The notes below the pieces were generated by a model. That model saw only the letters and a list, made by a program, of their open reading frames with translations. It was not told the DNA's origin and searched no databases. Shown here one piece after another: positions 18,934 to 25,844 of a stretch of DNA of 64,000 nucleotides. A program made the translations under genes and the position numbers. The DNA comes from Planctomycetota bacterium (lineage in GTDB: Bacteria > Planctomycetota > J058): NCBI GenBank assembly GCA_023954375.1, contig JAMLIC010000005.1, positions 1-64,000 of the forward strand. Reading direction: 5' to 3'. Numbering within the stretch: position 1 is the first letter of the stretch; every line of letters starts with the position of its first letter.

Positions 18934-19179
18934 CTAGTCGTCGTCGTCGTCGTCCTCGTCGTCGTCCTCGTAGTCCTCGTCCTCGTCGAGGTCGTCGTCG
19001 GCCTCGTCCTCGTCCTCGTCGTCGTCGAAGTCCTCGTCGAAGTCGTCCTCGTCCTCGTCGAAGCCCTCGTCGTCCTCGTCGTCGAGGGCGTCGTCGTCGT
19101 CGTCCTCGTCCTCGAGGGCGTCCTCGTCGTCGTCCTCGTCCTCGAGCTCCTCGTCCTGCTTCGCCGGGCGGCGGCTCAC
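18934..19179 (-). CDS. Highly acidic Asp/Glu-rich small protein
   Basis: An 81-residue protein. After a basic start (MSRRPAKQ) it is almost entirely Asp and Glu with scattered Leu, Ala, Phe and Tyr, ending in a run of Asp. The start GTG 19179 has AGGAG 7 bases upstream. The coding strand is an imperfect GAC/GAG trinucleotide tract, so the protein length may vary. Acidic tails of this type occur in proteins that bind basic partners or mimic DNA, but no function can be assigned. It lies just upstream of the CinA-type gene on the same strand. Confidence 0.6.
   Translation of the reverse strand: MSRRPAKQDEELEDEDDDEDALEDEDDDDDALDDEDDEGFDEDEDDFDEDFDDDEDEDEADDDLDEDEDYEDDDEDDDDDD
18939..19150. repeat. 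Imperfect trinucleotide tract (GAC/GAG)n
   Basis: About 210 bases built almost wholly of GTC and CTC triplets on the plus strand (GAC and GAG on the coding strand), with occasional TAG/AAG/GGC interruptions. It encodes the acidic protein. Such tracts can expand or contract by replication slippage. Confidence 0.8.
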
Positions 19180-19372
19180 TTCGACGCTCCTCGGCGCGCG
19201 ACCGACTCGCGCGGCGTGGCCCCGATGAAAACAGCACCGCCCGCGGGTGGCAACCGGCAGGTGCACGGAGCGCCTCGCCGGGGGACGGGACCGGGTTGCG
19301 CGCCGGCGATGATGCGTTAGAGGCCCGGCCGCAGCGGGCTGGAGCGAGGTGGGCGGCGCGGCCTCTACGGGC

Positions 19373-20281
19373 TCACGCCTCGATCTTCTTCAGCCGCTCG
19401 AGGACGTGGCGCGCCTTCTCGCGCACCGGGCCCTCGTCGTCCCACGTGAGGAGCTCGACGTCGGCCGCGGCCGCGCCGTCGCCGATCGCGGCCAGGGCGT
19501 CGAGCGCCTGCAGGCGCACCTGCGCGTCGGGCGCGAACAGCTCGCCCGTGAGCGAGGGCAGCGCCTTGCCGTCGCGCAGGGAGCCGAGCGCCTCGACGGC
19601 GCGCCGCTCGAAGTGGCGGAGGTTCAGGAAGCAGAGCGCCTTCAGGCCCTCGAACTCGAGCGCGAGGTCGGCCGACGGCTGCGTGCGCCGCGGCGAGAAC
19701 GGCGCCTCGCGCTTCAGGCCGGCGTCGATCAGCGCGCAGATCGTCGCCAGCGGCGCGGCACCGTCGCGCAGGTGCGCCGGCGGCTCGCGGAACCGGTCGA
19801 TCACGATCCGCTTGCGCCGCGCCCGCGCGCCCACGCCCCAGCTGAGCGTCAGGCACGCGGGGCCCTCCTCGCCCGTCGAGACGGCGATCGGCTCGCCGTC
19901 GATCCCGACCGAGGCGTCGAGCTGGTGCGCCTCCATGTGGTCGAGGCAGGCGTAGTTGCCCTCGAGCCGCTCCGGCTTGAGCGCGCGCAGGCGGCGCCAC
20001 AGCCGGTCGGCCACGTCGAGGTCGAGGAGGCGCCCCCGCTGGCGCACGAGGTCGCGCGGCCGCGTGACGAGCTCGAGGTCCTCGTCGTAGGCCAGGCTCA
20101 GGACGAACTCGCGGGCCGAGGCGCGGCGCGCGGTGCGTTCGATCCGCAGGTGGCGGTAGGTGTACGTCAGCCAGCCGCTCAGCTCGACGTGCAGGTCGAT
20201 GCGCCAGGGCGTCGCCGGGGCCCGTCTCGGGGGCTCCTCGGCCCTGACGGTCGACGTCACGTCCTTCCTCGCTCTGGGCAT
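19373..20281 (-). CDS. HEAT-repeat-like protein
   Basis: A 302-residue soluble protein. The C-terminal 100 or so residues look like short HEAT-type helices (FERRAVEALGSLRDGKALPSL, DAQVRLQALDALAAIGDG, GPVREKARHVLERLKKIEA). The N-terminal 180 residues are mixed alpha/beta, with strands such as WLTYTYRHLRIERTAR and REFVLSLAYDEDLELV, and match no family I know. HEAT repeats usually mediate protein contacts. I chose ATG 20281, which has GAGG 5 bases upstream; ATG 20311 would add ten residues but lacks a ribosome binding site. It is divergent from pus10. Confidence 0.65.
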   Translation of the reverse strand: MPRARKDVTSTVRAEEPPRRAPATPWRIDLHVELSGWLTYTYRHLRIERTARRASAREFVLSLAYDEDLELVTRPRDLVRQRGRLLDLDVADRLWRRLRALKPERLEGNYACLDHMEAHQLDASVGIDGEPIAVSTGEEGPACLTLSWGVGARARRKRIVIDRFREPPAHLRDGAAPLATICALIDAGLKREAPFSPRRTQPSADLALEFEGLKALCFLNLRHFERRAVEALGSLRDGKALPSLTGELFAPDAQVRLQALDALAAIGDGAAAADVELLTWDDEGPVREKARHVLERLKKIEA

Positions 20282-20413
20282 CGCGGCCTCGTACCTCCGT
20301 CTCGTGTCCATGTTCTTAGTCCGTCCGGAGCGGGCTCGCAAGCGACGCGCCCGGCGCGCGCGCGGCTCGGCAGGCGGTGGGCGTGGCAGAATGCGTCGCC
20401 TGGACCCCGCGCG

Positions 20414-21553
20414 ATGACCCGCACGTCCCCCCTCCCCGACCCCGCCGCCCTGGGGCCGCTCGTCGCCGAGCGCGCGCGCGCGGCGGCCGAGGACCTCGAG
20501 TTCGACACGTTCCTCGTCGGCGTGCGGGCGCGGCGCCTCGGCAAGCACGTCCCGGAGTCCGCCCTCCTCGCCTGGAAGGGGGCGGTGAAGCGCGCCGCCG
20601 GCGGCCTCCTGGCCGACGCCTGGCCGGCGCGGCAGGTCGCCTTCGTGCGCCCCGAGGTCCTGTTCGTGTGGGACGCCGACCGCGCCGCGGTCGAGACCAC
20701 GATCCGGCCGGTCCACCTCTACGGCCGCTACGTGAAGCGCGCGCGCGGCGTGTCCCAGACGCGCGCCACGTGGCCCTGCCCGGCGTGCCGCGAGCGCCGC
20801 CCGCGCGGGTGCGCGGCGTGCGAAGGGACGGGGCTGGCCTACCCCCGCTCGGTCGAGGGGCTGCTGGCGGACCCGTGCGCCGCCGCCTTCCGCGGAGACG
20901 CGGTCCGGAGCCACCTCCACGGGATGGGCCGCGAGGACGTCGACGTGCTGTGCCTCGGCGCGGGGCGCCCCTTCGTCCTCGAGGTCGCCGCGCCCCGCCG
21001 CCGGGCGGCCGACCTCGCCGCGCTCGTCGCCGAGGTCGAGGCGGGCGCCGCCGGCGCGGTGTCGCTCCCGGCGGGGCTGCGCGTCGTCGACGACGCCGTC
21101 GTCGCCCGGGTCAAGGGCTGGCCGGCGGCGAAGCTCTACCGGGCCGTCGCCCGGGTCGAGGGCCCGGTCGACCCGGCGCGCCTCGCCGACCTGCCGGCGC
21201 GCCTGAGCGGGGTGACCCTCGCCCAGCGCACCCCCCGCCGGGTCGCGCGCCGCCGCACCGACCTCGTGCGGGCGCGGCGCGTGCGCGCGCTCGAGGTGCT
21301 CTCGACCACCGTCGCCGACGACGGGCCCGGGGTCGCGGTGCGGGTCGAGCTGCGGATCGAGGCCGAGGCCGGGACCTACATCAAGGAGCTCGTCTCGGGC
21401 GACGACGGCCGCACCACCCCCTCCGTCGCCGACGCCCTCGGGGCGCCCTGCACCTGCGTCGAGCTCGACGTGCTCGACGTGGGCGCGCGCGACGAGGACG
21501 TCCTGGGCGGCGCCCCGCCTCCGGCCGCGCAGGCCGGAGACGAGGGGGACTGA
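20414..21553 (+). CDS. pus10: Pus10-type tRNA pseudouridine synthase
   Basis: A 379-residue homologue of archaeal/eukaryotic Pus10, which makes pseudouridine at tRNA positions 54 and/or 55. Features in family order: an N-terminal THUMP-like part with VSQTRATWPC and two zinc-type CxxC pairs (CPAC, CAAC, residues about 122-136), then GTGLAYPRSVEGLLADP; the catalytic region at 170-185, GMGREDVDVLCLGAGRPFVLEV, whose GREDVD box (172-177) holds the catalytic aspartate; and the C-terminal AEAGTYIKELVSGDDGRTTPS. Length fits the archaeal family. Pus10 is rare in bacteria, which normally use TruB for position 55. The initiator tRNA gene follows 61 bases after the stop. ATG 20414 is the only start that keeps the N-terminal domain. 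Confidence 0.88.
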   Translation: MTRTSPLPDPAALGPLVAERARAAAEDLEFDTFLVGVRARRLGKHVPESALLAWKGAVKRAAGGLLADAWPARQVAFVRPEVLFVWDADRAAVETTIRPVHLYGRYVKRARGVSQTRATWPCPACRERRPRGCAACEGTGLAYPRSVEGLLADPCAAAFRGDAVRSHLHGMGREDVDVLCLGAGRPFVLEVAAPRRRAADLAALVAEVEAGAAGAVSLPAGLRVVDDAVVARVKGWPAAKLYRAVARVEGPVDPARLADLPARLSGVTLAQRTPRRVARRRTDLVRARRVRALEVLSTTVADDGPGVAVRVELRIEAEAGTYIKELVSGDDGRTTPSVADALGAPCTCVELDVLDVGARDEDVLGGAPPPAAQAGDEGD

Positions 21554-21574
21554 CGTCCGCGCCCAGGTCATCCA

Positions 21575-21602
21575 TTGACGCGCCGCGCCCCGGCCGTAGA
21601 AT
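21575..21602 (+). promoter_or_regulatory. Sigma70-type promoter of the initiator tRNA gene
   Basis: TTGACG (21575-21580), a 16-base spacer, then TAGAAT (21597-21602), 12 bases before the tRNA 5' end. It is the clearest housekeeping promoter in the window. Confidence 0.75.
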
Positions 21603-21614
21603 GCGCCCTAACGA

Positions 21615-21688
<74 letters not shown>

Positions 21689-21692
21689 ATCA

Positions 21693-21727
21693 GAGAGGCG
21701 CGCCCCCACGTTGCGGGCGCGCCTCTC
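21693..21727. terminator. Strong hairpin after the tRNA gene
   Basis: Perfect 13-bp inverted repeat: GAGAGGCGCGCCC (21693-21705) / GGGCGCGCCTCTC (21715-21727), 9-base loop, followed by GCCGTTTC. It sits between the tRNA and the convergent DUF4126 gene, so it can act on both. Confidence 0.85.
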
Positions 21728-21749
21728 GCCGTTTCAGCCTCTCGTCACC

Positions 21750-22358
21750 TCAGGCGGTCGCGTCCCGCGCGGGGCAGGCGGCCGCCGCGGGGTCCGCCCG
21801 CCCGAGCCGGCGCAGCTTGCGCACGCCGAAGACCATCCACGCCAGCGCGACGAGCGCGATCAGGCCGGCGAACACCCACAGGAGGAGCGAGAGCACCGTC
21901 ACCGCGGCGCAGGCGAGGTCCTCGAAGAGCGACACGACCGGGTTGGCCACCCCGGCCGTGGCCGCGGTCGACCCGAGGCGCACGAACGACTTCGTCGCGT
22001 GCACCGAGAGCGCCGCGCCGCCGGCGACGACCCCCAGGAGCGCCGTCGCCCAGACGGGGGCCGAGGGCGTGACGACGGCCACGCAGGCGAGCGCCCCGGC
22101 CGCCGTGCGGACCGGCGCCTGGAGCAGGTCGAGGGCGTGGTCGAGCGCCGGGACCTTGTCGCCCGCGACCTCGAAGACGACCGCCGCGGCCAGCGCGATC
22201 AGCGCCGGCGTCTCCTGGAGCCACTGGAACGACTCGCCGACCGGGATCCAGCCCACGCGCGCCGCGACGCCGGCCGCCAGGAGCGGCATGAAGGCGCGCA
22301 GGCCCGCGGAGGCGGCCAGGGCCAGGCCCAGGCACAACGCGGCGAGGAACGTGATCAT
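21750..22358 (-). CDS. DUF4126 family membrane protein
   Basis: A 202-residue integral membrane protein matching DUF4126. Seen: SAGLRAFMPLLAAGVAAR near the N-terminus, EVAGDKVPALDHALDLLQAPVRTAAGAL in the middle, ALSVHATKSFVRLGSTA, and GVANPVVSLFEDLACA. Five or six hydrophobic helices. The function is unknown. I chose ATG 22358 (MITFLAAL), which has AGAGG at the right distance; the frame extends seven codons further to 22379. It shares a hairpin terminator with the convergent tRNA gene. Confidence 0.85.
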   Translation of the reverse strand: MITFLAALCLGLALAASAGLRAFMPLLAAGVAARVGWIPVGESFQWLQETPALIALAAAVVFEVAGDKVPALDHALDLLQAPVRTAAGALACVAVVTPSAPVWATALLGVVAGGAALSVHATKSFVRLGSTAATAGVANPVVSLFEDLACAAVTVLSLLLWVFAGLIALVALAWMVFGVRKLRRLGRADPAAAACPARDATA

Positions 22359-22397
22359 GCGGCACCTCTCGACACGCACTCTGCGGTCGGGGGGATT

Positions 22398-23801
22398 CTA
22401 GGGGAGCGGGCCGCCGGGGTCAGCGGCCCGCCGGAAGTCCTCCTTGCGCAACCCCAGCCGCCGCAGGGCGTCGAAGAGCGACCGGGGCGACAGGCCCGCG
22501 CGCCGCGCCGCCGCCCCGACGCGCCCCTCGCTGGTCGTCATCAGCCGCGCGAAGTAGCGGCGCTCGAGGTCCCGCAGCGCCGCGTCGCGGACCCGGATCC
22601 AGGGCCCATCGAGCGCCGCGTCGTCCGGAGGCGGCGCGGGCGCCGCGGGGCGTGGGCCGCTCACCTCGACCGGCAGGTCCGCCGGCGCGACCTCGTCGCA
22701 TGTCGCGAGGAGCACGGCGCGCTCGATCACGTTGATGAGCTCGCGCACGTTGCCCGGCCAGTCGTGCCGGACGAGCAGGTCGAGCGCGTCGGGCCGCACG
22801 CCGCGCACCGGCTTACCGAGCCGCCGCCGGTAGTGCTCCACGTAGCGCTCCACCAGCCGCGGCACGTCGGCGCGCCGCTCGCGCAGGGGCGGCACGAGCA
22901 GGGTCACCACCGCGAGGCGGTAGAACAGGTCGGAGCGGAAGCGGCCCTGGCGCACCTCCACCTGCAGGTCGCGGTTCGTGGCCGCCATCAGGCGCACGTC
23001 GACCTCCAGGGCCCGCTCGCCGCCGACCGGCACGACGGCGCGCTCCTGCAGGGCGCGCAGGAGCTTCACCTGCAGGTGGCCGGGCAGCTCGCCCACCTCG
23101 TCGAGGAAGAGCGTCCCGCCGTCGGCCAGCTCGAAGTAGCCGCGGCGGTCGCGGACGGCGCCGGTGAAGGCGCCGGCGACGTGCCCGAACAGCTCGCTCT
23201 CGAGGAGCGACTCGGAGAGGGCCGCGCAGTTGACGGCCATGAACGGCCCGCGGCGCCGCCCGCTGGCCTCGTGGATCGCCCGCGCGAGGTGCTCCTTGCC
23301 GACCCCCGTCTCGCCGAGGAGCAGGAGCGAGGTCTCGGCGTCGACGACCCGGCGAACGACGTCGAGGAAGGCGATCATCGCCGGGCTCTCGGAGGCGAAG
23401 TCGTCGAGCCCGCTCCGCCGCTCGTCGAGCCGCGCCCGGACGCGGCGGCGAAGGTCGTCGCGGCGCCGGGCGACGAAGGCCAGGAGCGCCTCGCGGAGCG
23501 CTGCGTCGGAGACGCCGTGGTAGACGACGGCGACCGCCCCCTGCGCGAGGAGGCGCGCGCGCGCCTCGGCGTCCTCCGCCTCCACGAAGACGACCACCTC
23601 GGGGTGCTCGGGGGCGGCGCGCAGGTCCACCAGCGACGCGCCGCGGCGGCCCGCGAGCGCGCGCGCCTCGACCAGCACGAGGTCGGCGGGGACCCGCTCG
23701 AGCCAGGCGCGCAGGCCCTCCCCTGCGGGCGCGCGCGCCACCACGACGCCGCGGTCCTCGAGGGCCCGCTCCGCCCGCTCCGCCCGCCCGGCGCGGGCCA
23801 A
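22398..23801 (-). CDS. Sigma-54-dependent NtrC-family regulator with atypical receiver
   Basis: A roughly 467-residue regulator. Residues 1-120 resemble a receiver domain, but the usual phosphoacceptor Asp is replaced by Glu (DLVLVEARAL), so it may be phosphorylation independent. The AAA+ domain spans about 140-365, with Walker A GETGVGKE (163), the sigma-54 contact loop GAFTGA (209-214), Walker B GGTLFLDEVGELP, and WPGNVRELINVIERAV. A Fis-type helix-turn-helix is at the C-terminus (GRVGAAARRAGLSPRSLFDALRRLGL). TTG 23801 is the first conventional start. The frame stays open upstream and reads LLIIRVACALA, more like a full receiver start, so a CTG at 23825, 8 or so bases after GGAGG, is possible. 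Confidence 0.85.
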   Translation of the reverse strand: MARAGRAERAERALEDRGVVVARAPAGEGLRAWLERVPADLVLVEARALAGRRGASLVDLRAAPEHPEVVVFVEAEDAEARARLLAQGAVAVVYHGVSDAALREALLAFVARRRDDLRRRVRARLDERRSGLDDFASESPAMIAFLDVVRRVVDAETSLLLLGETGVGKEHLARAIHEASGRRRGPFMAVNCAALSESLLESELFGHVAGAFTGAVRDRRGYFELADGGTLFLDEVGELPGHLQVKLLRALQERAVVPVGGERALEVDVRLMAATNRDLQVEVRQGRFRSDLFYRLAVVTLLVPPLRERRADVPRLVERYVEHYRRRLGKPVRGVRPDALDLLVRHDWPGNVRELINVIERAVLLATCDEVAPADLPVEVSGPRPAAPAPPPDDAALDGPWIRVRDAALRDLERRYFARLMTTSEGRVGAAARRAGLSPRSLFDALRRLGLRKEDFRRAADPGGPLP

Positions 23802-23832
23802 CGCGCACGCGACTCGGATGATCAGGAGCTCT

Positions 23833-23859
23833 ACCTCCGAACAGGAGGTGTACCTCCGA
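23833..23859. promoter_or_regulatory. Inverted and direct repeat at the regulator's 5' end
   Basis: ACCTCC (23833-23838) - GAACA - GGAGGT (23844-23849) is a perfect 6-bp inverted repeat, and ACCTCCGA recurs at 23833-23840 and 23852-23859. The GGAGG on the minus strand would be the ribosome binding site if translation starts upstream of 23801. The arrangement could be an operator for autoregulation or could hide the ribosome binding site in a hairpin. Confidence 0.4.
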
Positions 23860-24094
23860 TCTGTAAGTTACGCCAGATCAATCGCGAAGCCGACGAAGGG
23901 GCCAACTCGTCGGGCGACAAAGCCGCTCAGATTCGGACGCACGCCTCCGAAACGGGCCGAGCCCCCGGGGCTTCGGTCGGCACCGGCCGTGCGTCGGTGT
24001 CCTGCGCGCCGACCTCAGGGAGTCGCGCGTCGCCGGTAGCCGGGCGTGGGCCCGCGCCGCCGGGCGCCCAGGCCCTGGACGAGCCGTCAAACAC
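23860..24094. other. Intergenic region, relatively AT-rich at its left end
   Basis: About 235 bases. The first part (23860-23900, with TGTAAGTTACGCCAGATCAATCG) is lower in GC than its surroundings and likely holds the promoter of the minus-strand sigma-54 regulator. Nothing else recognised. Confidence 0.35.
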
Positions 24095-24238
24095 ATGAAC
24101 CCGCAGACCCCGAAGCCGCAGCAGCAGCCCAAGCCCGCCCAGCCCCAGCCGGCCAAGCCGGCCCAGCCGGCCCCGAAGCCGGCGGCCCCGGCGGGGGGCA
24201 CCGGCGGCGCCAAGCCGGCGCAGCCGCCCAAGCGCTGA
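24095..24238 (+). CDS. Small Pro/Lys/Ala/Gln-rich protein
   Basis: A 47-residue reading frame (MNPQTPKPQQQPKPAQ..., ending PAQPPKR). Nearly all codons end in G or C, as in the rest of the genome. The composition is a PAKPAQPAPKP-type low-complexity sequence, basic and probably unstructured. No clear ribosome binding site. A perfect 14-bp hairpin lies between it and the convergent lipoprotein gene, which supports transcription from this strand. Function unknown. Confidence 0.4.
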   Translation: MNPQTPKPQQQPKPAQPQPAKPAQPAPKPAAPAGGTGGAKPAQPPKR

Positions 24239-24256
24239 CCGACGCGGGGCGCCTCT

Positions 24257-24302
24257 CGCCGCCGGCGCGGCCGGGCCACGGGGTCCGCCCGCGCCGGCGG
24301 CG
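24257..24302. terminator. GC-rich hairpin between convergent genes
   Basis: Perfect 14-bp inverted repeat: CGCCGCCGGCGCGG (24257-24270) / CCGCGCCGGCGGCG (24289-24302), 18-base loop. It lies between the small Pro-rich frame and the convergent lipoprotein gene. No T tract. Confidence 0.65.
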
Positions 24303-24310
24303 CTTCCGGA

Positions 24311-25255
24311 TCAGCGCCAGCCCTTCTCCGAGAAGAACACCCAGCCGATCTCCAGGATCGCCAGCCGCAGCCCCACGTCGACCGGGAGCACGCCCGGGGC
24401 GGGCGCGATCTTCATCCCGTCGTGCGACTCCTGGTAGCCGAGCACCTGCGCGCCGTCGTCCGAGACGACGTAGAGCCCCCGCCGCTGCTTGGCCGCCTGC
24501 ACGTCGACCACGCCCAGGAACAGCTCGCCCTTCGACGAGACCTGCGGCGACCCCTTGTAGGGCAGGCCCAGACCCTCGACGTAGACCTCGTCGCCGCCGA
24601 ACGGCAGCTCCACCTCGCCCAGGCCCGCGTAGGAGTACGAGTCGCTCGAGCTCACGCGCGGGCCCGACTCGGGGTCGCCGAAGTGGTAGTCCTGGTCGAG
24701 CCCCCACGACTCCTTCAGCTTGACCGGCCGCCGCGGGAGCGGCCGGTACACCCGCGTCAGCGCCTGGGCGATCATGTCCTGCGTGGGCACCGACCCGTCG
24801 CGCGGGACGGCGAGCCCCGCGCCGCGCGCCGCCACGTCGACGATCTTCGACCACTCGGTGACCTTGACCTCGCCCGCGGGCGAGACGACGTACTGGAACT
24901 GCGCCCCCACGAGGTTGCCCAGGAGCTGCCCGAGCGGCAGGAGGCTGCCGAGCGGGATCACCGAGTCGGTGTCGAGCACGAGCCCGCCGGGGAGCCGCGC
25001 GACCACGCGCGACATGACGGCGTCGATCGTGGTCCCCTCCTCCCCGGCGCTGGCGACCGTCGCCTTCCAGGAGAAGCCCACGTGGGCCGAGGCGCTCACG
25101 AGCGGCGCCTTGACCTTGGCGTAGGAGACCAGGCTCTCGGTCCGCGTCTGGCCGTCGACGAAGCGCGGCGTCAGGTCGACGACGGGTGGCGCCGAGCGGC
25201 ACCCGCTGGCGAAGACGGGGAGGAGGAGCGCGGCGCCGAGGGCGAGGGTTCTCAT
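24311..25255 (-). CDS. Predicted outer-layer lipoprotein, unknown function
   Basis: A 314-residue lipoprotein: MRTLALGAALLLPVFASGC has a clear lipobox with Cys19. The mature part is beta-strand rich (VSASAHVGFSWKATV, ARLPGGLVLDTDSVI, GELFLGVVDVQAAKQ). Hydrophobic LLPLGQLLGNLVGAQFQYVV followed by SPAGEVKVTEW is reminiscent of planctomycete DUF6263-like lipoproteins, but the match is from memory and loose. The start ATG 25255 places the signal correctly. It is divergent from the GntR operon, and one operator-like repeat of that operon lies 70 bases from its start. Confidence 0.7.
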   Translation of the reverse strand: MRTLALGAALLLPVFASGCRSAPPVVDLTPRFVDGQTRTESLVSYAKVKAPLVSASAHVGFSWKATVASAGEEGTTIDAVMSRVVARLPGGLVLDTDSVIPLGSLLPLGQLLGNLVGAQFQYVVSPAGEVKVTEWSKIVDVAARGAGLAVPRDGSVPTQDMIAQALTRVYRPLPRRPVKLKESWGLDQDYHFGDPESGPRVSSSDSYSYAGLGEVELPFGGDEVYVEGLGLPYKGSPQVSSKGELFLGVVDVQAAKQRRGLYVVSDDGAQVLGYQESHDGMKIAPAPGVLPVDVGLRLAILEIGWVFFSEKGWR

Positions 25256-25324
25256 GGTGGCGGGGAGTCTAGTCCTCCCCGCGACCCCGCGCGAGCGGGC
25301 GGAGCCGGTCGCCTCGCCGACCGT

Positions 25325-25350
25325 GTAACTGTCCTAGAGCACTAGATCAG
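25325..25350. promoter_or_regulatory. Operator-like repeat, copy 1
   Basis: TAACTGTCCTAGAGCACTAG is near-identical to the second copy (TAACTGTTCTAGAGCAGTAG at 25384). It is a likely binding site for the GntR protein encoded just downstream. Confidence 0.5.
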
Positions 25351-25360
25351 CGAGAGGGCC

Positions 25361-25389
25361 TTGACGCGGGCCCGTCCGCCGGCTAACTG
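25361..25389 (+). promoter_or_regulatory. Promoter of the GntR-ABC operon
   Basis: TTGACG (25361-25366) followed 17 bases later by TAACTG (25384-25389). The -10 hexamer lies inside operator copy 2, so repressor binding would block the promoter. Confidence 0.5.
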
Positions 25390-25410
25390 TTCTAGAGCAG
25401 TAGGACAGTG
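25384..25410. promoter_or_regulatory. Operator-like palindrome, copy 2
   Basis: ACTGTTCTAGAG / CAGTAGGACAGT (25386-25409) is an imperfect 24-base palindrome with ACTGT...ACAGT ends, the general form of GntR/YtrA operators. It is a direct repeat of the site at 25325. Confidence 0.55.
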
Positions 25411-25442
25411 CGCCGCGGCGGGCGCGGCGGAGAGGCGGCGCG

Positions 25443-25844
25443 GTGGAGACGCTCCCGGTGGGCCTGACGGAGCCGCTCGACTGGTCGAGCGACGTGCCGG
25501 CCTACGAGCAGATCAAGCACCGGATCACCTTCGCGATCGCCCGCGGCGCGTTCGGTCCCAACGACCAGCTCCCGAGCGTGCGCGCGCTGGCGCGCGGGCT
25601 CGTCGTGAACCCGAACACGGTGATCCGGGTCTACCGGGAGCTCGAGCAGGGCGGGCTGCTCTACACGCGCAAGGGCGTGGGGGTGTTCGTCGTCCCGCAC
25701 GCGGCGCGCCGGTGCCGGCGCGAGCGGGACGCGATCGTGGAGGACCGGCTGCGCGAGGCGATCGACCTGGCGCGGCGGGCGGCGATGGACGACGGCGAGC
25801 TGGAGGCGCTCCTGCGGCGCCTGCTGGCGGAGGGGCGATCGTGA
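25443..25844 (+). CDS. YtrA-subfamily GntR transcriptional regulator
   Basis: A 133-residue regulator with an N-terminal winged helix-turn-helix of the GntR family (VPAYEQIKHRITFAIARGAFGPNDQLPSVRALARGLVVNPNTVIRVYRELEQGGLLYTRKGVGVFV) and only a short helical tail, the YtrA arrangement. YtrA-type repressors normally control the ABC transporter genes next to them; here the ATPase gene overlaps its stop codon. GTG 25443 has GAGAGG upstream. Two operator-like repeats precede it, so autorepression is likely. The inducer is unknown; cell-envelope stress is common for the family. Confidence 0.9.
   Translation: METLPVGLTEPLDWSSDVPAYEQIKHRITFAIARGAFGPNDQLPSVRALARGLVVNPNTVIRVYRELEQGGLLYTRKGVGVFVVPHAARRCRRERDAIVEDRLREAIDLARRAAMDDGELEALLRRLLAEGRS

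Noticed and set aside
18939..19150. Triplet tract considered as a CRISPR array
   Set aside because: There are no spacers and no repeat of CRISPR length; it is a continuous GAC/GAG coding tract. No CRISPR array or cas gene was seen anywhere in the window.
15675..19955. Plus-strand open frame of about 1,430 codons across the GreA and CinA region
   Set aside because: It is the complement of well-supported minus-strand genes and shows no domain.
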